16,617 bases of DNA from DASTHV01 sp035718045. Its GTDB lineage: Bacteria > Patescibacteriota > Saccharimonadia > Saccharimonadales > UBA10212. Made by a program: the position numbers and the translations under genes. Below the pieces are notes generated by a model. The model searched no databases. It was not told where the DNA came from and saw only the letters and a list, made by a program, of their open reading frames with translations. The first letter of the stretch is position 1; the number at the start of each line of letters is the position of its first letter. The stretch lies in the NCBI GenBank assembly GCA_035718045.1, contig DASTHV010000057.1, positions 1-16,617 of the forward strand, read 5' to 3'. This document shows, piece after piece, positions 1-4,950 of this stretch.

Positions 1-367
1 ATTCTATCGATAAGTCACTGGCTGGCGGCTGAAATTTAAACCCTCTTTCTTTGCAAATGGAAACCATATCTGAGTGGATTGTCGACAGAGTTTTGTTTGA
101 AATATAGTCGACTTCTACAGCCCTCGGGGATGCATCAGAACGGTATATTAAACTATAATCATTTGCTAAATTGGGAAAAACCTTTTTATCGTAGATATAA
201 GTATCATTTAAATTACCTCTTGGAAGATTAACAAAAGAGCTCTGTGTGGTTATTAATTTTTTATGGTGTATTTCCCACTCATGCCAAGCAATAAAACCGA
301 TTAAGCAAATCACAATTAGTATAAAAAGTGCTTCAATAACACTAAGGCCATCTTGCAGCGGTTTCAC
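1..367 (-). CDS. Pilin-like (class III signal) secreted/membrane protein, C-terminus cut by window edge
   Basis: The minus strand is open from a GTG at 367 to the left edge, about 122 codons. The product begins MKPLQDGLSVIEALFILIV: a short positive/polar leader, a Gly at residue 7, then LSVIEA with Glu at +5 and a long hydrophobic segment to about residue 27. This is the prepilin-peptidase type of signal found on type IV pilins and pseudopilins. The rest (residues 28-122) is polar and I do not recognise it. The GTG is chosen because an in-frame TAA lies three codons upstream and no ATG lies between. A TGC-TAATAT extended -10 box ends 6 bases before it, so the mRNA may be leaderless. The gene is visibly more AT-rich than the rest of the window. 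CPR genomes often carry scattered pilin-like genes of this kind. The pilin-like class is well supported; the specific role is unknown. Confidence 0.75.
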   Translation of the reverse strand, partial: MKPLQDGLSVIEALFILIVICLIGFIAWHEWEIHHKKLITTQSSFVNLPRGNLNDTYIYDKKVFPNLANDYSLIYRSDASPRAVEVDYISNKTLSTIHSDMVSICKERGFKFQPPASDLSIE

Positions 368-373
368 TAGTAC

Positions 374-400
374 ATATTAGCATAAGCATAATGAGTGAAA
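374..400 (-). promoter_or_regulatory. Promoter of the orphan pilin-like gene
   Basis: On the minus strand the extended -10 is TGC-TAATAT (hexamer 379-374), with a weak -35 TTTCAC at 400-395 and 15 bases between. The predicted start of transcription falls on or next to the GTG start at 367. The 13-mer CATTATGCTTATG (393-381) just upstream of the -10 also occurs at 15093-15081 before major pilin gene 1. Confidence 0.5.
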
Positions 401-453
401 TTAAAGCCACTTTGCTTAATATTTTCCATTTGGCTTAAGGATCAGCCGATGCG

Positions 454-516
454 TGGTACCAGGGGCGAGATAGCGCACATCTGCAGCCGTGCTCTAACCA
501 AGCTTCTGCGCACGGC
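454..516 (-). pseudogene. Degenerate tRNA relic (decayed copy of the neighbouring CAU tRNA)
   Basis: Bases 454-471 repeat the 18 bases at the 3' end of the intact tRNA (619-636), including the encoded CCA and the 3' acceptor strand. Bases 489-501 repeat 13 bases of its D arm and start of the anticodon arm (668-680). Between these blocks the relic has 17 bases where the intact tRNA has 31, so the anticodon, its stem and the T-loop consensus are gone, and no 5' acceptor strand matches. It could be the remains of a tandem tRNA duplication or of an integration event at the tRNA 3' end. The surrounding 368-618 stretch has no convincing gene; besides this relic it holds only the terminator hairpin. 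Confidence 0.6.
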
Positions 517-581
517 TTTGATGACCGAACTCACGACTATCGTCAGCAAGCTGTCGAGTCGCAATATCAATTTCGCCTACG

Positions 582-622
582 ACCATACAAAAAGCCCGTG
601 CGAGACGGACTTTTTGTATGGT
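582..622 (-). terminator. Intrinsic terminator of the CAU tRNA gene
   Basis: A hairpin with an 18-bp stem (one G-T wobble on the transcribed strand) and a 5-base loop (600-604). The transcribed minus strand has CTTTTTGTAT in the 3' arm. The outer base pairs include the tRNA ACCA end (619-622), so the terminator stem grows directly out of the tRNA 3' terminus. Confidence 0.75.
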
Positions 623-695
623 ACCAGGGGCGAGATTCGAACTCGCGACCGCAGGCTTATGAGTCCTGTGCTCTAACCAACTGAGCTACCCTGGC
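619..695 (-). tRNA. tRNA with anticodon CAU (tRNA-Met, or tRNA-Ile2 substrate of TilS)
   Basis: The minus strand folds as a complete 77-base tRNA with encoded CCA. The acceptor is GCCAGGG/CCCTGGT, closing with a G-U pair at 1-72. The D arm contains AGTTGGTTAGAGC; the anticodon loop CTCATAA carries CAU; the variable loop is CGGTC; the T arm is GCGAG/CTCGC around TTCGAAT; the discriminator is A. The lack of a 1-72 mismatch and of three G-C pairs in the anticodon stem argues against initiator tRNA. CAU can be elongator Met or, after C34 lysidination by TilS (4031-4915), Ile2 reading AUA; I cannot separate these by eye. The anticodon stem appears to have an A31-G39 mismatch next to the loop. Confidence 0.93.
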
Positions 696-712
696 TCATC
701 AGAACAGGGGTC

Positions 713-741
713 ATTATATCAGTAACAGATTACTTTGTCAG
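713..741 (-). promoter_or_regulatory. Promoter of the CAU tRNA gene
   Basis: On the minus strand -35 CTGACA (741-736), 17 bases, then an extended -10 TGA-TATAAT (hexamer 718-713). Transcription would start near 706, about 11 bases before the mature tRNA 5' end at 695. The -35 overlaps the last codons of the glutamate dehydrogenase gene. Confidence 0.75.
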
Positions 742-1932
742 GTTTTTGAGGGCGTTGATGAAAGCGGCTTCTTTAAGGCTGACATGTTGATCGTCGGCTG
801 TTTTATACAGCTTATCTGCAGCCGCTGAAATATACTCTTCCAACTTTTTATTCACCTCAGCTTCGGTCCATTTTTCGCCTTGCTTATTCTGCAGCCACTC
901 TAGATAACTGACGGTTACACCCCCGGCATTGGCCACGATGTCAGGCAACACTGTAATGCCGCGCGAAGCAAGCCGGTCAAAGGCGGCTTCGCTGATCGGA
1001 CCATTGGCCATTTCCACGATGATGCTGGCCCTTACATTCTCGACATTCCTATCGGTCACGCTGTCTTCTAGAGCCGCCAAAACCAGTACATCGACTCGCA
1101 GACCGATAATATCTTCCTCGGATAGCACCTTCACCCCAGCCTTTTTGTAGTTGGCAAAGCTTTTACCACTGGCTTTATATGTGGATAATTCCTTAGCGTT
1201 AAGACCGTTTGGGCTATACAAAGTTGCCCGCGAGTCGCTGGCGGCTACTAGCTTCCACTGCGGCTGGTCCTTTTGGGCGACCGCGGCAAAGAACGAACCA
1301 ACATTGCCAAAGCCCTGTACGGCCATAGTCAGCTTATCCTGGTCCTTGCCGAAATGTTTGAGTAGTTGGCGCAAGGCAATTACGCCGCCGCGTCCTGTGG
1401 CCGCGTTACGGCCCAGGCTGCCGCCTTTTTCTATGCTCTTGCCGGTGAAGCTAGCTTTTGAAGTGTCACCAGTCAGTTTTTCATATTCATCGACCATCCA
1501 GTCAATAACGGTGGCGTTAGTATTCACGTCTGGCGCCGGAACGTCCTTATCCGGGCCGATGTGTTGATAAAGCTGCCGCACGTATTCACGGCTCAACTCT
1601 TCTAACTCAGCCTTATCCAGTTGATGCGGGTCAATGGTTATACCGCCCTTACCGCCGCCCATCGGCAGGCCCACGGCAGCCGTTTTAAAACTCATCAAAG
1701 TGGCTAGGGCTTTGACTTCGTCCAGATCGACATCGGGATGAAACCGGATACCGCCTTTGTAAGGACCGCGGGAGTTGTTGTGCTGCACTCTATAAGCGGG
1801 GTAGCTTTTTTTGCCAACTTTTACTTCAAAAATATGCTCGGCGTCGACTTTGATTAGACTATTAATAGTGGCGTCATCAAGACCGAGCTTTCTGCCGGCG
1901 CGTTTTATCAAGGCCTGGGCGGTTTCCAGCAT
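730..1932 (-). CDS. gdhA: Glutamate dehydrogenase (Glu/Leu/Phe/Val dehydrogenase family)
   Basis: Cytosolic enzyme that interconverts glutamate with 2-oxoglutarate and ammonia using NAD(P). The 400-residue length is near the family norm (about 410-450). The N-terminal substrate domain has NNSRGPYKGGIRFHP (residues 52-65), LPMGGGKGG (89-97) and PAPDVNT (132-138). Lys59, Lys83, Lys95 and Asp135 keep the 24/12/40 spacing of the conserved substrate-binding and catalytic residues of the clostridial enzyme. The C-terminal Rossmann domain shows GFGNVG (207-212) and PDIVANAGGV (330-339). The ATG is supported by an AGGAG (1943-1939) with 6-base spacing. Coenzyme preference cannot be read safely, and related Leu or Phe dehydrogenases are less likely. 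In a reduced genome this would link amino-acid use to central carbon metabolism (inference). No terminator is visible before the tRNA promoter. Confidence 0.92.
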   Translation of the reverse strand: MLETAQALIKRAGRKLGLDDATINSLIKVDAEHIFEVKVGKKSYPAYRVQHNNSRGPYKGGIRFHPDVDLDEVKALATLMSFKTAAVGLPMGGGKGGITIDPHQLDKAELEELSREYVRQLYQHIGPDKDVPAPDVNTNATVIDWMVDEYEKLTGDTSKASFTGKSIEKGGSLGRNAATGRGGVIALRQLLKHFGKDQDKLTMAVQGFGNVGSFFAAVAQKDQPQWKLVAASDSRATLYSPNGLNAKELSTYKASGKSFANYKKAGVKVLSEEDIIGLRVDVLVLAALEDSVTDRNVENVRASIIVEMANGPISEAAFDRLASRGITVLPDIVANAGGVTVSYLEWLQNKQGEKWTEAEVNKKLEEYISAAADKLYKTADDQHVSLKEAAFINALKNLTK

Positions 1933-2011
1933 TGGTTTCTCCTATCCTTTGGTTTTAATAAGATTTAGTGTCAAGCATCCTTACTATAACTGGGCCGCAG
2001 GCCATATTCCA

Positions 2012-2041
2012 TTGTAAAAAAGATAATTACGCCGCTACTAT
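2012..2041 (+). promoter_or_regulatory. Candidate promoter of the DUF2127 gene
   Basis: -35-like TTGTAA (2012-2017), 18 bases, -10 TACTAT (2036-2041), then 6 bases to the GTG start at 2048. Transcription would start on or beside the start codon, giving a leaderless mRNA. No Shine-Dalgarno sequence in a useful position is visible. Confidence 0.45.
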
Positions 2042-2047
2042 AGGTAG

Positions 2048-2554
2048 GTGAATCAGGACAAACGAATAATTTCCAAAAGCGATTTTACCGACGACGCCTT
2101 TAGAGTCACCTTGTACCTTAAAGCTCTAGACGGGTTATTTGAAACCCTGGGGGGAGTGCTACTGCTAATAATCAATCCGTCGCAAATAAATCATTTGGCC
2201 CGATGGCTGACGCAGGGCGAGTTGTCACGGGACCCCCACGATTTTATTGCCAACCACGTCTTAAAAACGGCTCATGACCTCACTGGCGCTTCGCTGATTT
2301 TTGGAGCGGCCTATCTACTCAGTCATGGCCTGGTGAAGATCGTGTTGGTTATTGAAGTGCTACGGGGCCATCTGTGGGCCTATAAAGCTCTGGTTGTGGT
2401 GATTGGACTGTTTGTGGTGTATCAGATCTACCGGATGACAGTTAAATTCTCCGTCAGTATGTTGCTGCTGACGTTGTTTGACCTGTTAATTATCTATCTG
2501 ACACAAAAAGAATACTGGCGGCATACTACCAGACATCGCCCTGTTGAGGAATAA
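2048..2554 (+). CDS. DUF2127 family integral membrane protein
   Basis: A 168-residue protein with about four membrane segments (roughly 28-45, 80-104, 110-130 and 134-151) and a polar loop containing WLTQGELSRDPHDFIANH (53-70). That loop, together with SHGLVKIVLV (92-101) and LWAYKALVVV (109-118), matches my recollection of the DUF2127 family. No function is established for it. The GTG start is the only good one, because the protein begins with polar NQDKR before the first membrane helix and a -10 box lies 6 bases upstream. It diverges from glutamate dehydrogenase and converges on the acidic protein gene, with 3 bases between the stop codons. Nothing in the sequence links it to a pathway. Confidence 0.85.
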   Translation: MNQDKRIISKSDFTDDAFRVTLYLKALDGLFETLGGVLLLIINPSQINHLARWLTQGELSRDPHDFIANHVLKTAHDLTGASLIFGAAYLLSHGLVKIVLVIEVLRGHLWAYKALVVVIGLFVVYQIYRMTVKFSVSMLLLTLFDLLIIYLTQKEYWRHTTRHRPVEE

Positions 2555-2557
2555 AGC

Positions 2558-2827
2558 TCACTCTTCCTCGCTGTCATCTTCATCGTTATCGTCTTGGGCC
2601 GGCGGATTATAGCCTAATACGCCCTGGCTGCCCGGGTCGGACACTTCGGCGGCGCCGGAGCGGCCTTCATCGTACCATTCTTGTACATCCATATTGGTAT
2701 CGGTTTGGGGATGATCCTTTGGAATGCTGTCTTTTACTCCCTCTGGCGGGCTAGCCGGCCTGGAGTAATCCTGAGCTTCTTTTTCTAAGTCTTCCTCTTC
2801 GTTAGTTTCTTCGTCTAGTGAATACAT
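2558..2827 (-). CDS. Small, strongly acidic, probably disordered protein
   Basis: An 89-residue protein starting MYSLDEETNEEED and ending in DDNDEDDSEEE, with many Pro, Gly, Ser and Asp residues in between and no hydrophobic core or membrane segment. It is probably soluble and intrinsically disordered; the central DTNMDVQEWYDEGRSGAAEV (residues 43-62) is the likeliest conserved part. The ATG at 2827 is preferred over the TTG two codons upstream because GGAGG sits 6 bases before the ATG but directly abuts the TTG. A TAGAAT-type -10 with a TTTACT -35, 17 bases apart, lies upstream. I do not recognise the family. A clear Shine-Dalgarno and consistent reading frame support a real gene. Confidence 0.65.
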   Translation of the reverse strand: MYSLDEETNEEEDLEKEAQDYSRPASPPEGVKDSIPKDHPQTDTNMDVQEWYDEGRSGAAEVSDPGSQGVLGYNPPAQDDNDEDDSEEE

Positions 2828-2944
2828 GCTCAACCTCCATTCTATAAAGCTAAAGCAAGCCAGTAAAAGGGGAAGTTAGATATTTAACAGCTGACCCAAT
2901 CAGATTAGCCTATGGTAGGAATCATAAGGGGAGGTATAGGGTAA

Positions 2945-3484
2945 ATGGCAAACTTAAAAGGCAAAAAGGTGGCGATTGTAGCTACAAATTATTTCGAGGA
3001 AGCCGAGCTGATGGAGCCGATGAAGGCTTTGCGTGAAGCGGGAGCCACCGTAGAGGTAATTTCCGACAAAAGCGGTGATATTCAGGGTTTGAACCACGTA
3101 AAAACCGGTCAAAAAGTAAAGGTTGATAAGACCTTAGATAAGGCTAATCCAAGTGACTACGATGGTGCGGTCTTTCCCGGTGGAGCGGTAAACGCCGATC
3201 ATTTGCGCATGAACAAAAAAGCCCGCGACTTTATTACCAAGATTATGGACGTACAATCTAAGCCGACAGCGGTAATCTGTCATGCGCCGTGGCTGCTGGC
3301 GTCTGCTGGGTTGGCCCGCGGCAAAAAACTGACCAGCTACTTTACGATTCAGGACGATATGCGCAACGCCGGCGCCGAGTGGATCGACGAAGAACTAGTA
3401 AAAGACGGTAACCTGATCACCAGTCGCGACCCCGATGACTTACCGGCCTTTAACGAGGCCCTAATTTCTGCCCTAGCCGGCTAA
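2945..3484 (+). CDS. DJ-1/PfpI family protein
   Basis: A 179-residue protein of the DJ-1/PfpI (class I glutamine amidotransferase-like) fold. The nucleophile elbow AVICHAPWLL places Cys112 and His113 where the family has them; the FEEAEL stretch (17-22) supplies the acidic partner (probably Glu18) and VFPGG (76-80) is the conserved glycine turn. Length and layout fit the PfpI/YhbO-like branch, whose members are described as proteases, deglycases or glyoxalase-like stress proteins. The exact activity is disputed for the family and cannot be assigned here. An AAGGGGAGG Shine-Dalgarno ends at 2934, 10 bases before the ATG. Its stop codon overlaps that of the converging phosphatase gene. Confidence 0.9.
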   Translation: MANLKGKKVAIVATNYFEEAELMEPMKALREAGATVEVISDKSGDIQGLNHVKTGQKVKVDKTLDKANPSDYDGAVFPGGAVNADHLRMNKKARDFITKIMDVQSKPTAVICHAPWLLASAGLARGKKLTSYFTIQDDMRNAGAEWIDEELVKDGNLITSRDPDDLPAFNEALISALAG

Positions 3485-4011
3485 AGCCATTCAACTACCT
3501 GGGAGTTTGGTATTTCATCCTCGATCGGGACTTCAACGGCGTTTTTAATTTGTCCCAGAATTTGACTTCGAACGGCTCGACCGGCTGTGCCATGGCCCAC
3601 CAGTAGAACATTGTCGGACTTAAGCGCTTGCAAGAATCGTACTGCTTGGTCCGCCCGACCAATCAGCTCGGCGGTGGTCTCTATATTCGGGATCATGTCA
3701 AAATCAATATTAGCAACGCTGCTCCAGAGTTTTCCGCTTAAATCACCGTAGTCACGTTCGCTGAATAAATCCGAAATAACGATTTTTTCTCTAGAATAGT
3801 TAATTTCGTCGGCTATGATTTCGGCCGTGTGTTTGGCGCGCTGAAGCGGCGAACTTACAATACAATCAATCTCTAGCTCTCGGGCACTCTTACCGGCCCT
3901 GTGCGCTTGGCGTATACCTTCTTCAGTCAGCGGAATATCCCACCTGCCGGCAAACACTTTATTCTTATTAGCTTCACTTTCGCCGTGGCGAATAAAATAT
4001 AACTTCTTCAC
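3481..4011 (-). CDS. Histidine phosphatase superfamily protein (phosphoglycerate mutase-like)
   Basis: A 176-residue cytosolic protein with the branch-1 histidine phosphatase signature: FIRHGESEAN (residues 6-15; His9 is the expected phospho-acceptor and Arg8 binds phosphate), SSPLQRAKHTA (53-63, Arg58), SERDYGDLSG (84-93, Glu85) and LLVGHGTAGR (136-145, His140). It is shorter than cofactor-dependent phosphoglycerate mutase (about 230-250 residues) and resembles the small CobC/YhfR-like group, so the substrate is not predictable. The GTG at 4011 is used because RHG follows six residues later, as is normal, and TATAAT ends 8 bases upstream. It is divergent from tilS with a 19-base gap, and its 3' end overlaps the DJ-1 gene by 4 bases. 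Confidence 0.9.
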   Translation of the reverse strand: MKKLYFIRHGESEANKNKVFAGRWDIPLTEEGIRQAHRAGKSARELEIDCIVSSPLQRAKHTAEIIADEINYSREKIVISDLFSERDYGDLSGKLWSSVANIDFDMIPNIETTAELIGRADQAVRFLQALKSDNVLLVGHGTAGRAVRSQILGQIKNAVEVPIEDEIPNSQVVEWL

Positions 4012-4015
4012 TTGA

Positions 4016-4021
4016 TAGAAT
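4016..4021 (+). promoter_or_regulatory. Extended -10 promoter of tilS
   Basis: TTGA followed by TAGAAT, an extended -10 with TG at 4013-4014, ends 9 bases before the tilS ATG at 4031. No -35 match is visible. Predicted transcription starts within about 3 bases of the ATG, so the mRNA is leaderless or nearly so. It overlaps the phosphatase -10 on the other strand by two bases. Confidence 0.5.
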
Positions 4022-4047
4022 TATAAATACATGGAACTGAATGTAAA
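4020..4047 (-). promoter_or_regulatory. Promoter of the histidine phosphatase gene
   Basis: On the minus strand -35 TTTACA (4047-4042), 16 bases, -10 TATAAT (4025-4020), then 8 bases to the GTG at 4011. The -35 lies inside the tilS coding region and the -10 overlaps the tilS -10. Predicted transcription starts about 2 bases before the GTG. Confidence 0.65.
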
Positions 4048-4915
4048 ACCTGGCCGGTATGTGATTGCGGTGAGCGGCGGCGTAGATTCGATGGTCTTAC
4101 TTGACTTGTTATCTAAACAGCCGAATATAGAATTAATTGTCGCGCATTTCAACCATGGGATTCGTAAGGACTCTGACTTAGATGAAGAGCTGGTAAAAAA
4201 AGAAGCCGAGCAGCGTGGGCTGCCGTTTACAACGGGGCGAGGAGAATTAGGGCCTAAGGCCAGTGAAGCTGTCGCCCGACATGCCCGTTATGAATTTCTG
4301 GAATCCGTCAGGCAAAAATATCAAGCTGATTCTATAATTACCGCCCACCATCAAGATGATGTGATCGAAACCGCGTTTATAAATCTGCTCCGAGGCACTG
4401 GGCATCGGGGTTTAACGGCTATCTCATCAAACGAATCGGTGGTAAGGCCTCTATTGAACATCCCTAAGTTAAAACTGGTCAAATACGCTAAAAAAAATAA
4501 TTTGGCTTGGAGAGAGGATTCTACAAACGAAGATACGAGATATCTCAGAAATAAGATTCGCCAAAACCATCTAGCTCGACTAAGCCCTCAGGATCGCGGC
4601 ACGATAATCAGTTACTTCGATAAAGTCGCAAAAATGGAAATTGAGATTAATCATGAAATCGCGACTTTGTCGCACAAAATTATGAAAAGTGATCAAATTA
4701 ACCGCGAAAAATTTATTGGACTGCCCTTTTCGGCCGGTAACGAATTAGTAAGATACTGGCTGCTTAAAAAAATGACTCCTGATATCGATAGACTCACGAT
4801 TGAGCGAATCAATACTGTTTTACGGTCAGCTAAGGCTGGCAGCCGCCACTCCGTGAAAGGTAAAACTTATCTTTATATTGATCAAAAAACAGCCCACTTT
4901 AGCGACACCTTATAA
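4031..4915 (+). CDS. tilS: tRNA(Ile)-lysidine synthase, short form
   Basis: ATP-dependent enzyme that attaches lysine to C34 of tRNA-Ile(CAU), changing it to read AUA and accept isoleucine. The PP-loop SGGVDS is at residues 15-20, followed by the family motifs AHFNHGIR (38-45), TAHHQDD (104-110) and EDSTNEDTRYLRNKIR (162-177). At 294 residues it is much shorter than the E. coli enzyme (about 430) and appears to have the catalytic N-terminal domain plus a helical region, lacking most of the C-terminal tRNA-binding domain, as in the short Aquifex-type enzymes. It lies directly before ftsH, an arrangement common in bacteria, though the hpt gene often found between them is absent. The candidate tRNA substrate at 619-695 is on the same window. 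Confidence 0.92.
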   Translation: MELNVKPGRYVIAVSGGVDSMVLLDLLSKQPNIELIVAHFNHGIRKDSDLDEELVKKEAEQRGLPFTTGRGELGPKASEAVARHARYEFLESVRQKYQADSIITAHHQDDVIETAFINLLRGTGHRGLTAISSNESVVRPLLNIPKLKLVKYAKKNNLAWREDSTNEDTRYLRNKIRQNHLARLSPQDRGTIISYFDKVAKMEIEINHEIATLSHKIMKSDQINREKFIGLPFSAGNELVRYWLLKKMTPDIDRLTIERINTVLRSAKAGSRHSVKGKTYLYIDQKTAHFSDTL

Positions 4916-4941
4916 ACACTGTTCGTGCAGGCTGGTATAAT
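4913..4941 (+). promoter_or_regulatory. Promoter of ftsH
   Basis: -35-like TAAACA (4913-4918) overlapping the end of tilS, 17 bases, extended -10 TGG-TATAAT (hexamer 4936-4941), then 9 bases to the ATG at 4951. Transcription would start 0-3 bases before the ATG. No Shine-Dalgarno is visible. Confidence 0.65.
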
Positions 4942-4950
4942 ATCTGCTAT

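Noticed and set aside
395..676. Plus-strand open frame of 93 codons
   Set aside because: It crosses the tRNA relic, the terminator hairpin and the intact tRNA in antisense; the ending GEIRTRDRRL is the usual spurious translation of a reverse tRNA.
454..750. tmRNA or other structured RNA using the tRNA-like pieces
   Set aside because: No tag-peptide frame ending in ALAA with a stop, and no paired 5' acceptor half for the 454 copy; a decayed tRNA explains the similarity better.
929..1567. Plus-strand open frames opposite glutamate dehydrogenase
   Set aside because: Antisense to a well-conserved enzyme with all motifs; composition looks like a shadow of its codons and no promoter or Shine-Dalgarno supports them.
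1969..1974. TTGACA on the minus strand upstream of glutamate dehydrogenase
   Set aside because: No -10-like hexamer lies 15-19 bases downstream, so I did not call a promoter from it.
2546..2569. GAGGAA/TTCCTC inverted repeat between the DUF2127 and acidic-protein genes
   Set aside because: Only 6 bp with a 12-base loop and no T-run; too weak to call a terminator.
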